Source of the DNA: Cyclina sinensis
Taxonomy: Eukaryota; Mollusca; Bivalvia; Venerida; Veneridae
Direction of reading: 5' to 3'
DNA length: 64,000 nucleotides
NCBI GenBank assembly: GCA_012932295.1
Contig: JAAONU010000008.1
Span: forward strand, 36,756,949-36,820,948
Shown here: piece after piece, positions 50,961 to 63,800 of the stretch
Numbering within the stretch: position 1 is the first letter of the stretch
Layout of the letters: each line of letters begins with the position of its first letter
Notes under the pieces: model-generated
The model's input: only the letters and a program-made list of their open reading frames with translations
Told to the model about the DNA's origin: nothing
Databases searched by the model: none
Translations under genes and position numbers: made by a program

Positions 50961-51990
50961 ATTGTCATTTGGTCTTAGTAAAGGTAAGTTTGCATCAGTC
51001 TTGCAAAAGAACGGTGCACGTGAAAATGCCTGTATATAGGGTACTGTGTACGATCTTAAAAAAAAAAAAACTTCCCTAGCCTTGTAACATTAATGACGTT
51101 TCGAGGCCAAAGCGTCATCCAAAATAGATTTTTTTAACCTGGCGCAATTGACGTCAGATCAACACTTTTTTATTGCCAAGCATTGTTATGAAATAAAATG
51201 TGTAACGGACGTTCAGCGAACGTTTTAAGAATAAAACTGTAAGCAGGAAACATATCTACAAGATCGTACATAAATTTTAGCGACATTGGTCGGTAGCAGA
51301 TGCCCCGAAAGCAGATAGGCGGAGGTCCAGTTGGAGCGATGGAAATGTGAGTTCACTTCGGGAGATACCCTTGAAAAGCCTAGAAAAGTCGACGAGACTT
51401 TCCTCCACAGAGACTGGGTTACCTGAAACTTGTGTGTTCGTAACATTATAATGGAGTAGATTCTAAACTATTTTATTATAAAACTCAGATGATGCAGAAT
51501 TTAAATGTCACAGATCAGGTTCAAAGATATGATTTTGTCACTGTCGAAAATTACGCTGACGCTTTTCGTGATGTTTGGTTTACAGACGACGAGCATTTTT
51601 TCCTGTCTTTTCATTTATGCAAACAGAATATGTGATTCTGGGCAAATGAACAGTCTCGTTGTTTTACAGAGATTGTTGTGAATGTTAATCCTAGCACGTG
51701 CATAAAAAACAACATTCTGCTGATTTTAAAGACTCTTGATTCCAAATAGAGGGATGATTACGAAAGCAAAATGTGTCTAGGCATGAGCCTTGGCCTCATA
51801 TCCATCCAAAAGTCGCATTTTTTATGTTTGTTTATCCCCGTCCCCCAATATGTAGAACAAGCAATTTATTTTATCTCTTATGCTATTTGTTCACCTTCCC
51901 ACTCCCCCAGTTACCCCAACCGCCTTCTCTGATGAAGTGTCAGCTTGTAGCTTTACGTATGCCAAAAACAAGGATATGGGTACCATTCAA
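50961..51990. other. No gene recognised
   Basis: Mixed AT-rich sequence with short ORFs that show no family features. Confidence 0.45.
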
Positions 51991-53100
51991 TAAGTAAGCG
52001 TAGAAACTTCATACTTGGTAGGTAGATTATGAATATTTGGTAGATTTGCCCCTATTACTTTTTGTGGCTCATCGGATGTAAAACTTATCTCACAGGTGCA
52101 TACATGTTGAAACTTGCTTCTGATCATTAACTCGTAAGAACAGTTGAATGGCCAGAACTTTCAAATTTTACAGTATCGTTGGACCTGATCTGTATATGAA
52201 CACATAATTTCAGGCACACTGGGTAAAAAGTCAAGGTCAGAGGGTCTCACTTTGAAAAGGGTTTCTGATCAATAACAACTTGCATTGAACAACTAAATCA
52301 AAGACTCTTACTTGACATTGGTTGGACTTGATGACTTGATGAATTTTTATTAATTTTGAACCCACTGGGCCTAAATTATAGCTCATGGGGCTGGACTTTT
52401 GAATATGGTGTCTGATCAATAACCCAAGAACAAATGACCTCAGCATCTGTGGTGGGGTATGATAAGTTTATGGAATTTTGGTTTACTTGGTCAAAAGTCA
52501 TCCTAGAAAGGGCGTGTACTTAAGGATTATATTTCGACCAATAACTCAAAAGGAACTGAACACTATAGGGCCTCGAACTTAACAGAACGATAGGACATAA
52601 AAAGATGGTTCCTTATGACTTTTGATCAACTTGGTCGAAGGTTAAGCTTACACAGGACTCCACTTTAAAATCACTTTTCAAACAAGTACTCAAGAACAAC
52701 TATCCAGTAAACTTACACTTGAAATGATGGTTGTAAATACTTATGAGTTTTGTACCAATGAGCAGAAGATCAAGCTTACACGGGCCTGCACATGAACAAC
52801 TGAACCTGTGTGTATGATAAGTATATTATCTCACTTTATTCATCGACTCACTGCTTTAAACATGTTAAAAATCAATTAAGCTCACAGTGATCTGCATTCT
52901 GAAAAAAAAGTCAGTAAATCAAAACTAACTTAAATGGTTCTCTAAAACTTTAAAGGATAGTTGGTTATGATGAGTCCTACATACTTAAGATTCAGTGGGT
53001 CGAAAATCAAGCTTACAGGCCAGTACCTTGAAAACGGGTTCTAGGACATTCAAAATTTACAGGATGGTTGGCATGATCAGCAAATGAACGCTTTTTTTCA
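51991..53100 (+). repeat. Degenerate ~150 bp tandem repeats
   Basis: About six to seven diverged units sharing 'tgatcaataactc', 'aagaacaactgaac', 'acttggtcgaaggttaagcttacac' and 'aacagaacgatagg'. Old pearl-type core without recognised ends. Confidence 0.55.
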
Positions 53101-53524
53101 TTTTTTTAACCTTTTTTATATATCTATATGCAGAAGTTGTACTTTATGCGGAACAACCAGGAACATCACTGAGGTGACCTGTTTTCCAGATTTCGGCATT
53201 TATTCTCGTTCAAAAGTAGGTACTTAAAGGACGACCAATGCACTGATATAGATATTTTGCCACTTAAAACAGTATTTTCTTCCATTAATTTTAGTTGTTT
53301 CATTTTTGATTGCTAGGAATATTTATACTGCTACTGTGGAGATCGGTCGCCATTGAAACATTTGTTAGGACTTTAATTAAATGGAAATTATAACTTTTTT
53401 CATTGGTACTTGCGCTACTTTAAAATGTCGAAGGTCCTGTATGAAATACAACTTACTGATGCATAAATATTCAAAACTGAAAGAAATCTTTTAAAGGGGT
53501 TGTATGCTCGGCAATACTGTCACA

Positions 53525-53680
53525 TATGCTCTGTAGTAACCTTATGAGGTCAATCTGGGACACCCATCCAAGTACTAACCATGGATAACGTTGCTTAATT
53601 TAGTAAACGTTCCAGACACTCCAACCATGTCGCTATAGAGCTAGCCTGTTGGAAGTGCCTTATATACCCGGTGTCCACTA
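53525..53680 (-). mobile_element. 5S-rRNA-related repeat (SINE3-like or pseudogene)
   Basis: On the minus strand it reads TTAAGCAACGTTATCCATGG, then TTAGTACTTGGATGGGTG. This matches the 5S rRNA internal promoter region (AAGCA...GGTTAGTACTTGGATGGG). The sequence before it, GCTCTATAGCGACATGGTTGG, does not look like the 5S 5' half and recalls a tRNA A-box. Not a functional 5S gene. Confidence 0.65.
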
Positions 53681-53854
53681 CAGCTCCACATATGGTCTAA
53701 TAATAATAATAATAAAAATAAACTTGCAAAAGTAAACACCTTATATGATCAATTGTAAAAGGGAAGTATATGCTGTTGGTTTTCTATGAGTTTTCTGAAA
53801 AAGAAAAGCTTTTTTAATTTTCATTTTCAGATTTTTGGAAACGACGCTGACCTG

Positions 53855-54075
53855 TATAGGAACGTTGAATGTTATTGTTTTGAAATCTATTAATAGTAAC
53901 AAGTAACTGATAAGAGATACAGGTTAACTTTTTGAAGTTTGGCAAAAATATGGCGGTTGATAAAAATGCAAAACCTAGTAATTTTGTAATTACAATTGCA
54001 AAGTCATTTTTCATCAGATAATTCAATATTTATATCGTTTAAAAGGTCTGTAAACTCAAATTTTATATATTTAAA
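53855..54075 (+). repeat. Interspersed repeat copy A, left part
   Basis: Matches 59885-60055 (direct) and 60335-60510 (inverted): 'gttttgaaatctattaatagtaac', 'aagtcatttttcatca', 'tttaaaaggtctgtaaa'. Continues at 56245 after an insertion. Confidence 0.8.
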
Positions 54076-56244
54076 CAAGAGGGCCATGATGGCCCTAAAT
54101 CACTCACCTGAGTCTCACTGCTCATGTTACAAATATCGTTATTGGTTTTTATGGGTGCAAGTTTGAATAAGTTCGCAATAAGTTTGAAGACTCTGGGTGT
54201 AATGGTACTCAATTTTTTTTAGCAGAAATAGTTTTACTCTACAGGTCCCAGTGACTTTGACCTACAGACCGCCCCCCCAAAAAAAATAGGGTTATTATAA
54301 TATAATTACCCTATAAAGTTTGAAGGTTCTGGGTGTACTGATACTACAGTTACTGAGAAGAAATAGTTTTCACTCTAAAGGTCCCTGTGACCTTGACTTT
54401 TGACCTACTGACCCCAAAAATGATTGGGTTCTTTTACTCAGTAAAGAAAATCATCCTATGAAGTTTGAAGGCTAAGCTTTGGCCTATGGAGCCTAAAACA
54501 ATAGGGTTCTTCTAATACAATTATCCTATAAAGTTTGAAGGCTCTGGGTGTAATGGTACTACAGTTACTCTGCAGAAATAGTTTTCACTCTAAAGGTCCC
54601 TGTGACCCTGACCTTTGATATACTAGCCCCAAAAACAATATGGTTCGTCTATTTAGTAAAAAGCAATCATCCTATGAAGTTTGAAGGCTCTGGGTGAAAT
54701 GGTACTCCTGTTAATGAGTGGAAACGGTTTTCACTCTAGAAGTCCCTCTGACCTTGACCTTTGACCTACTGACCTAAAACACAAAAGAGATTTTTTGTAC
54801 TCAATAAGGGCAATTACCCTGTGAAGTTTGAAGGCTTTAGGTCAACTGGTACTCAAGTTATTGAAAGGAAACGAAGTGTGAAAGACAGACAGACAAACAG
54901 ACACCCATGGACAAGGCAAAAAACAATATGTCTCCATCAGAAGGGCGGGGTTGGGGGGAGACATAACAAGAAATAATTGAAGGTATAGCCCTTGGTGTTT
55001 CAGAGCAGCATATTTTTAAAGTTTTCCCTATATAAATCCTTGTGTAAAATCAAATGACCCCCCGGGTGGGGCTAGTTTTGAAGCCCAGGGTCATGATTTA
55101 AACAAACTTGGTAGAGGTCCACTAGACAAAGCTGAAAACCAAATATCTAAACTCTAGGCCTTGTGGCTTCTGACAAGAAGATTTTTAAAACTTTTCCTAT
55201 ATAACTCTATATAAAACATGTGACCCCCTGGGCGGGGCCTTTTTGACCCAGGGGCTATGATTTGAACAAACTTGGTAGAGGTCTAGTAGACAATGCTGTA
55301 CACCAAATATCTTAACTCTAGACTTTGTGGTATCTGAAAAGAAGATTTTTAAAGTTTTTCCTATATAACACTATGTAAAACATGTGACCACTGGGGCGGG
55401 GCCATTGACCCAGGGGCCATGATTTGAACAAACTTGGAAGAGGTCCTCTTGACAATGCTACATACAAAATATCTCAGCTCTATGCCTTTTGGTTTCTGAT
55501 GTGAAGAGTTTTTAAACTTTTTCCTATATAACTCTATGCAAACAAGTGACCCCCAAGGCAGGGCCATTTTTGATCCAGGAGCCATGATTTGAACAAACTT
55601 GGTAAAGGTCCACTGGACAATGCTGCACACCAAATATCTAAAGTCTAGGCCTTGCGGTTTCTGACAAGAAGATTTTTTAAAGTTTTTCCTATATAACTCT
55701 ATGTCAAACATGTGACCCCTGGGTCAGGGCCATTTTTGACCCAGGAGCCATGATTTGAACAAACTTGGTAAAGGTCCACTGGACAATGCTGCACACCAAA
55801 CATCTAAACTCTAGGCTTGTGGTTTCTGACAAGAAGCTTTTTAAGTTTTCCCTATATAAATCTATGTAAAATCAACTGATCCTTGGGGTGGGGTCAGATT
55901 AAATCCCACGGTCATAATTTGAACAAACTTGGTAGAGGTCCACTAGATGATGCTTCATACCAAATATCTAAGCTCCAGGCCTCGATGTTTTGGACGAGAA
56001 GATTTTTAAAGATCAAACTTTTAAAATCTAATTTTAGCTCCAGTGAACCAGAAATGCAATGGACCAGAACCATTTGAACAATCTTGGTAGAGCTTCATGC
56101 AAGGAACATCCAAGGCAAGTTTCATTTAATTTGGCCCTTTGGTTTCAGAGGAGATGTCATTTGAATGAAAAGTTGACGACGGACGGACGGACGACGACTG
56201 ATCAGAAAAGCTCACCCTGAGCACTTTGTGCTCAGGTGAGCTAA
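54076..56244 (+). mobile_element. Pearl/Helitron-like element with two tandem cores
   Basis: Starts CAAGAGGGCCATGATGGCCC then CTCACCTGAGTC, ends with the hairpin CTCACCCTGAGCAC-TTT-GTGCTCAGGTGAG and CTAA. Core 1 (54160-54900): five ~150-165 bp units with 'aagtttgaaggctctgggtgtaatgg' and 'ccttgacctttgacctactgacc'. A TGGGGGGAGACATA end-like phrase at 54953-54966 suggests a second element fused in. Core 2 (54967-56060): about six ~163 bp units with 'aacaaacttggtagaggtcc'. A (GGAC)n run is at 56180-56193. Copies B and C of the host repeat lack it, which fixes its ends. No protein is encoded. Confidence 0.8.
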
Positions 56245-56600
56245 AAATAATTGTCAAAACTATTTACTTTTTAGTTTGTAAATGGATGAACATAGTGCAT
56301 CTGAGCTGCTAGAAAAATGCTGAAATGACAGGTATAAATTAGATTAGTTTTCTTTTTTAAAAGCAAACATTGAAAATCTGCTTATATTTTCAAAATATGA
56401 ATTTAAATAGCTTTCAAATGATATAAGAATCTTAAAATTCGGCTCACAAAGAAAACAGTTATCTAAGGTTAAAAATTCTGCGGCTATCAAATGTATATAA
56501 ATATTGATTCTCTTTGCCAACCAGTAGATTAGCTATACTTTGGAAACAGGTGCGCATGCTTGTGATATCATCAGTCAATGTGCCTATTAAAAACAGATGC
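56245..56600 (+). repeat. Interspersed repeat copy A, right part
   Basis: 56245-56400 matches 60055-60230 (direct) with 'ctgctagaaaaatgctgaaa' and 'acaggtataaat'. 56471-56585 matches 59543-59655 in inverse. Confidence 0.8.
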
Positions 56601-57774
56601 TTTATCTTTGTTGTTTTTATCATATTTCAGAATTGATTGATTCCTGACCTTTGACAGAACGCTAAAACATATATTTATATATACATGCATACGACAGAAA
56701 GCCAGATTGAATATCTATTGTCTTGTTATGTTGTTAAATTCATTATCTAAGTCGTAAATAATAATGGTCTGCATTCCAAAGTATGATTTCCATAGTACTT
56801 GAATGCACTACTTTTTAAGCGGACGGACACCTGTCAAAAGTCCAAATTATTTCGTCAGGCTGCATTGTTTATTTTGTTCATTTTGTATAAGTTGAATGAG
56901 TTATTGTGTACGGCTTTTGCAAGTTAGTGTTTTTGTTTTGTTATAATATGTAAGAACATAATAAGACAATATATGTCAATGAATTGCTTTTACTGTATTT
57001 TAAAGAGTAAACTAAACGTTAAACGTTTAGATTACCTTGTTTGAGTTTAGATTTCTTAACGGCAAAACGATATTTTGCCTGAATTCGGAAGTAGATTAAG
57101 CTGTTCTACAATCATTCCCTGTCGATGGTAATCGTTTTTGTTTCTTTGAATAGTGCGTAACTTAATTAACCTTACTTACCCATGCACTCCGGTTATGGTC
57201 TGCTCTATTTTATATTCACACTGTCAAAATGACTAGGAAGTGGGAAGTTTAATGTTACATAATCTGTATACAATCGTAAATGTAATCTAAACTTGTGACC
57301 GAGTCCTATGGAAAAGCTTTAGCAATACTACTGGTATACATTTGCAATACACACACACGTCACGGATGTTGACTCATCCAGTGCATGCACGCGTACGAAG
57401 CATGCACAGGGAAAAACTAATTTGAAAGTTTATTTTTTTCTTGGAACGTCAGAAAATTTTAACGTGAAGAAAGAGAAATGGGGGTTCTGCCCCATTGAGG
57501 GATAAATGATTATCTATTTTAGCACTTATTCTCGGGTTCCCATTCTAGTCCAAATAATTGTAATAAAACGTTGAATATCGTGCTTTTTTTTGAATGGTCG
57601 ATATCCGCCTTCAGAGGTAAAGGCAGCATACTGCCTTTTTAAAAATAAGAGATTTTAACTTGACTTCCAGCTTTTCTTAAGGCAGTTTAATTTATACAAA
57701 CTTTAGTAAGAATACGCTTTTAATGGCAAAATGTAAAACAAAGTTGTTTCCCGCACTCCCTATTTGTATAACGG
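56601..57774. other. No gene recognised
   Basis: AT-rich, without supported features apart from a short CA run at 57349-57358. Confidence 0.45.
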
Positions 57775-58470
57775 CGTGCTGGGTCCCAAGTCAACTTCAA
57801 CTTCAACTTAATACTGCCAAAAGTCAATACTGACTATACTAGGCAGGCGCGTGTCAGGAACATTTAAAATTATAAAAGTTAATAACAAAGAAAACAAGAT
57901 TTAACTGAAGATCTTATTTTAAGTACTTTAAAATCTATAAAACTTGTTTAGTCCACTGAAAAAAGCTGGCACAGTTGGGGTAGCCTTAATCTCGGTCGGT
58001 AATTCGTTCCAGAGTTGTATAGTCCTTGGGAAGAATGAGTTCATGTGATGTTGTGTTTTTGATTGTGGAATGAGGAATTTGCTGTTTCTTGTGTTTGTAA
58101 GGTGATTGTGATCAACATTGACCTGATTGTTTTTTATTTTGTGTAGCATGACCAGGCTGGCATGGTTTCGCCTTTGTTCTAAAGTTGACCATTTTAGTTC
58201 TTTCATCATGTTTGTTACACTGCTTGTATAGTGGTAATCATTATGAACGTACCTTGCAGCTGACCTCTGGACCATTTCTATTCTGTGTGTGAGATATTTT
58301 TGCCATGGATGCCATATGGTTGAGCAGTATTCAACCTGTGGTCTTACATATGTTTTGTATGCTGCTTCTTCGAGCTGTTTGTTTTGTGTTTTGACGTTTC
58401 GTCTGATGAACCTTAAGCTGTTTTTGCTTTGTTTGTGATATTGTTTATGTGGGATGACCAGTTAGGTTGC
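57775..58470 (-). mobile_element. LINE 3' fragment
   Basis: The minus-strand frame reads EAAYKTYVRPQVEYCSTIWH, then MVQRSAARYVHN, WSTLEQRRNHASLVMLHKI and FFPRTIQLWNELPTEI, the typical C-terminal end of jockey/CR1-type LINE proteins. The open frame is 57928-58275 and extends upstream to about 58420 before a frameshift. The 3' end carries a (TTGAAG)-like run (57791-57810). 5'-truncated, inactive. Confidence 0.85.
57928..58275 (-). pseudogene. LINE ORF2 C-terminal remnant
   Basis: 115 codons open to the natural stop. The Met is internal. Confidence 0.8.
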
Positions 58471-58696
58471 TACTAATTGTCAAAAACAAACCAGTCTACC
58501 CACTTCCGTTGCTTGAAGATATGGCGAGAGATCTACTTTGGAGTAATTTACACGACGGATACCGAATTTTACCTTGTTGTTGTTCTGTGGGGATTTATCA
58601 AAGATTTGGGCTAAAGTTCGACCAAATCAGTCATTCAAACGATCGAACACATAATTCTTTTTTCCTGACACCGAGTGCCTATGAGCGCGACTAGCA

Positions 58697-58866
58697 GCAC
58701 TGCTTACCATAGGAGCACGGTCCAGGATTGTATCTGTTTGTCGGAATTTTGCTTTATTTCCCTTGCAGAATAAATGAAATGAAATGCTCAGCCTTATTTA
58801 AGCGAACCATCAACTTTCAAGAAAGTGACATACGCCATATGTTATCCGCAACGTTACATTAGAGTG
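58697..58866 (+). repeat. Inverted repeat arm, pairs with 60593-60776
   Basis: Shares in inverse 'gcagca', 'gtccaggat', 'tttgctttatttcccttgcag', 'tgacataygccat' and 'gttatccgcaacgttacatt'. About 170 bp; the outer end matches best. Confidence 0.75.
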
Positions 58867-58904
58867 ACCCGGAATCCGGACAATTGCCCCCAGGACATTT
58901 TGGC

Positions 58905-58998
58905 CCCCAGTCTTTAAATGTATCATTGGACATTTGACCCCAGGTGAAATATCTGGGAAGCAACTGCACACTTTACATCTAAAGACTGTTGGGGGGGG
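58905..58998. repeat. Short foldback with poly-G
   Basis: CCCCCAGTCTTTAAATGT (58911-) is inverted as ACATCTAAAGACTGTTGGGGG; a G-run follows at 58990-59003. Confidence 0.6.
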
Positions 58999-59003
58999 GG
59001 GGG

Positions 59004-59529
59004 GAAGAGGGGCGTATTTTCGTTTTCGTACTGGTTGTCGATACTTATTGAAGGCGCGTCATTATGACCGGAAACATACCCATTGGCGGCAAATTTAAAT
59101 ATCATATTTTCGAAGTTCGTTTGCTGTTTTTTGAAACAAAGTGACACCAACAAATATGCGTAAATCACTGTTAATATGGACAATTTTGTACTAATGCACA
59201 TTGCTGAATGCAGACTTTGGCAAGTGTATATAATTATAAAGTGCCCTGTATGTCACTAGTAAATGTACGGGTATATTGTTTTCATTTCATTTAACTTTTG
59301 AAATACACTATACATGGACTATAAATAAATGAATGAAGCTATTTAATCTGATCCAAGTTTTACTTTTTTTCTCACTGCGTATCAAATGAGAAAACAATAT
59401 AGAAAAGCAAAAATCTTATAGGCTAGCTAGGCGTTAATGACAATAATACAGAGCTCTGCTGTGCAGAATACAAAGTTTCGCCTTTAGTTAACAGTTATTG
59501 TCAAGAAATTTGCAAAATCCTTAGCAATG
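59004..59529. other. No gene recognised
   Basis: AT-rich spacer between inverted repeat arms. Confidence 0.4.
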
Positions 59530-59542
59530 CACAATATTACAC

Positions 59543-59655
59543 AGCGCATTGATTGATGACATCACAAGCACCTGTAAAAAGAACATAGCTGATCTACTGG
59601 TTGGCAAAAAGAACCAATATTTATATACATTTGATAGCAGCCGAATTTTTTAAAT
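59543..59655 (-). repeat. Inverse copy of 56471-56585
   Basis: Shares 'gctatcaaatgtatataaatattg' and 'ttgccaaccagtagat' in inverse orientation. Confidence 0.75.
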
Positions 59656-59884
59656 TTAGGTAACTTTTCTGTACGGAAATTTGCAAGTATTATATTCCTA
59701 TATGTACAATTGGAGCGGGGTTAGTGTTATCCAATATTATGTAATTTTATGTTTTGATTCGCTGTTAGAAGATCCGATTATTGCCGAAGCATTACGTATT
59801 TTTACGATGTACCTGTTGAATTTGCGAAGTTGTATTATTCCGGAAATTCTCGGAGAGAATCACGTGACTGTCTGGTAATATTGT

Positions 59885-60510
59885 GAACATTGAATAATTT
59901 TGTTTTGAAATCTACTAATAGTAACGAGTAACTGATACGAGATACAGGTAACTTTTTTGAAGGTTTGCAAAAATATGTTACAAAGTCATTTTTCATCAAA
60001 CATTTCAATATTTCATATCATTTAAAAGGTCTGTAAAGTTATATTTTACATATTTAAAAAATAATTGTCAAAAATGTTTACTTTTTAATTTGTAAATGGT
60101 TAAACTTAGTGCATCTAAGCTGCTAGAAAAATGCTAAAAAATGCTGAAACGACAGGTATAAATAAGTTTAGTTTTCTTTTTTAAAAGCAAAAATTCAAAA
60201 TCTGCTTATATTTTCAAAATACGAATCTAAAGAGCCTAATTTATACCTGTCGATTCAGCATTTTTCTAGCAGCTTAGATGCACTAAGTTTTCCATTTACA
60301 AACAAAAAAGTAAATAATTTTGACAATTATTTCTTAAATATGTAAAATGTGTGTTTACAGACCTTTTTAATGATATAAAATATTGAATTGTTTGATGAAA
60401 CATGACTTTGTAACAGTTATTACAAAAAAATTTTATCAACCGCCATATTTTAACAACTTCTATCTCTTATCACTCACTTGTTACTATTAATAGATTTCAG
60501 AACAGTAACA
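59885..60510. repeat. Large imperfect palindrome (repeat copies B and C)
   Basis: Copy B (59885-60165) and copy C (60238-60510, inverted) are arms of ~270-280 bp separated by ~70 bp. Shared phrases: 'gatacaggtaac' region, 'aaagtcatttttcatcaaac', 'aaataattgtcaaaa', 'gctgctagaaaaatgctgaa', 'gacaggtataaat'. Both are also related to copy A. Confidence 0.85.
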
Positions 60511-60592
60511 TAACAATAACAAGAACATGCCTTCGAAAAGTATCATGAACGAGTACGAAGATAAAAAATACGCACCAATCCAAGGGGTTCAC

Positions 60593-60776
60593 TCTAATGT
60601 AACGTTGCGGATAACATGGCCTATGTCACTCCTTTGTTTTTTTGTATCAGGTATATCGGAGCGAGGGCTAATTGTTTTGAAAGTTGAAATTTCACATTGA
60701 ACATCTATTCTTCTGCAAGGGAAATAAAGCAAAAATCCGCCGAATAGATACGATCCTGGACGTATGATCCTATGCT
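60593..60776 (-). repeat. Inverted repeat arm, pairs with 58697-58866
   Basis: See the partner arm. Together they enclose the palindrome and about 1.7 kb. Confidence 0.75.
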
Positions 60777-60807
60777 GCTTACTAGCTCTCTTCAAACTAA
60801 CGATAGT

Positions 60808-63800
60808 CTGCGCGTTTTCAGTGGTTCCAGTCCACCATTTCGTTAGTTCACCAGAGCATATGATCAAAGTGAGCATTAGTGATCGCTGGATGTCCAGCGT
60901 CCGTTGCTTGTCCACATTTTACTTTGTTAACACTCTACATATCACATTTAACATGTGGGATCAAAGATTAGGTCAGCAGGCTTAATCAAAGGAAAACCTT
61001 ATTAACACAAATTGTGACCACATTTTTGATTAAGTCTTAATGGAAGTTGCTCAGAATGTTTGCCTTAATTATATCTTGTTCAGGTTCAAAAGCAGGTCAT
61101 ATAGGATCAGAAACTAGCTCACCAGGCCAAATCATTGGAAAACCGTCTTAACATTCTGGACACAACAATTTTGATCAAGTCTTAATGAAATTTGCTCAGA
61201 ATATTTGCCTTGATGATATCTGAATCAAGTTTGAAACTAAGTCATGTACAATCAGAAACTAGGTCACCGGACCAAATCAAAGGAATCTTGTACACCTTTG
61301 GAGACTACATTTTTAAGCAAGTCTAAATGAAAGTTGCTCAGGATGTTTGCCTTGAGTATATCTTCTTCCAGTTTAAAACTTCGTAATGTTGAATCAGAAA
61401 CTACGTCACCAGATCAAATGAAAAGAAAATCTTGTTGACACTCTGGGGACTACCATGTTAATCAAGACATGATGAAAGTTGCTCAGAATATTTTCCTTCA
61501 TGATAACTCAATCGATTTTGAAACATGGAAATGTGGGATAAGAAACTAGGTCAGCAGGCCAAATTAGAGGAAACCCTTGTTAACACTCTACTGGGACCAT
61601 TTTGATTTCAGATATCATTGGTTTTGGTCAAAATGTTCGCCAAGTGATTTTAGGACGACTTAGAATATAGGTCATCTGGGGTATAAAACCAGGTCACTGG
61701 ATTAAATTCAATGGAAATCTTGTTAACGCTTTAGAGGCCACACTTTGAAGGCAGATTCATGATTTTTTCTAACAATGTTAATATTTATGACCTGCGCGTT
61801 TTCAGTGGTTCCAGTTCACCATTTCGTTAGTTCACCTGAGCATATGATCAAGGTGAGCTTTAGTGATCGCTGGATGTCCAGCGTCCGTCGTTTGTCCACA
61901 TTTTACTTTGATAACACTCTACATATCACATTTAACGAATGTAATCAAAGATAAGGTCATCAGGCTTAATCAAAGGAAAACCTTATTAACACTCTAGAGA
62001 CCTTTTTGATTAAGTCTTAATGGTTAATTATATCTTGTTCAGGTTCAAAAGCAGGTCATATAGGATCAGAAACTAGCTCACCAGGCCAAATCATTGGAAA
62101 ACCGTCTTAACATTCTGGACACAACAATTTTGATCAGGTCCTAATGAAATTTGCTCAATCAGAAACTAGGTCACCGGACCAAATCAAAGGGAAACCTTGT
62201 AACACCATTGGAGACTACATTTTAAGCAAGTCTAAATGAAAGTTGCTAAGGATGTTTGCCTTGAGTATATCTTCTTCCAGTTTAAAACTTGGTAATGTGG
62301 AATCAGAAACTACGTCACCAGATCAAATGAAAAGAAAATCTTGTTGACACTCTGGAGACTACCATGTTAATCAAGACATGATGAAAGTTGCTCAGAATAT
62401 TTTCCTTCATGATAACTCAATCGATTTTGAAACATGGAAATGTGGGATAAGAAACTAGGTCAGCAGGCCAAATTAGAGGAAACCCTTGCTAACACTCTAC
62501 TGGGAACATTTTGATTTCAGATATCATTGGTTTTGGTCAAAATGTTCGCCAAGTGATATTAGGACGACTTAGAATATAGGTCATCTGAGGTATAAAACCA
62601 GGTCACTGGATTAAATTCAATGAAAATCTTGTTAACGCTTTAGAGGCCACACTTTGAAGGCAGATTCGTGATTTTTTCTAACAATGTTAATATTTATGAC
62701 CTGCGCGTTTTCAGTGGTTCCAGTTCACCATTTCGTTAGTTCACCTGAGCATATGATCAAGATGAGCTTTAGTGATCGCTGGATGTCCAGCGTCCGTCGT
62801 TTGTCCACATTTTACTTTGATAACACTCTACATATCACATTTAACGAATGTAATCAAAGATAAGGTCATCAGGCTTAATCAAAGGAAAACCTTATTAACA
62901 CTCTAGAGACCTTTTTGATTAAGTCTTAATGGAAGTTGCTCAGAATGTTTGCCTTAATTATATCTTGTTTAGGTTCAAAAGCAGGTCATATAGGATCAGA
63001 AACTAGCTCACCAGGCAAAATCATTGGAAAACCGTCTTAACATTCTGGACACAACAATTTTGATCAGGTCCTAATGAAATTTGCTCAATCAGAAACTAGG
63101 TCACCGGACCAAATCAAAGGGAAACCTTGTAACACCATTGGAGACTACATTTTAAGCAAGTCTAAATGAAAGTTGCTAAGGATGTTTGCCTTGAGTATAT
63201 CTTCTTCCAGTTTAAAACTTGGTAATGTGGAATCAGAAACTACGTCACCAGATCAAATGAAAAGAAAATCTTGTTGACACTCTGGAGACTACCATGTTAA
63301 TCAAGACATGATGAAAGTTGCTCAGAATATTTTCCTTCATGATAACTCAATCGATTTTGAAACATGGAAATGTGGGATAAGAAACTAGGTCAGCAGGCCA
63401 AATTAGAGGAAACCCTTGCTATCACTCTACTGGGAACATTTTGATTTCAGATATCATTGGTTTTGGTCAAAATGTTCGCCAAGTGATTTTAGGACGACTT
63501 AGAATATAGGTCATCTGTGGTATAAAACCAGGTCACTGGATTAAATTCAATGAAAATCTTGTTAACGCTTTAGAGGCCACACTTTGAAGGCAGATTCATG
63601 ATTTTTTCTAAAAATGTTAATATTTATGACCTGCGCGTTTTCAGTGGTTCCAGTTCACCATTTCGTTAGTTCACCTGAGCATATGATCAAGATGAGCTTT
63701 AGTGATCGCTGGATGTCCAGCGTCCGTCGTTTGTCCACATTTTACTTTGATATCACTCTACATATCACATTTAACGAATGTAATCAAAGATAAGGTCATC

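Noticed and set aside
55361..55711. 116-codon minus-strand ORF with repeated peptide
   Set aside because: Runs through the ~163 bp tandem core of the element at 54076-56244; no domain.
60589..60985. ORFs on both strands around the inverted arm
   Set aside because: Both lie over the inverted repeat and the start of the satellite array; no protein features.
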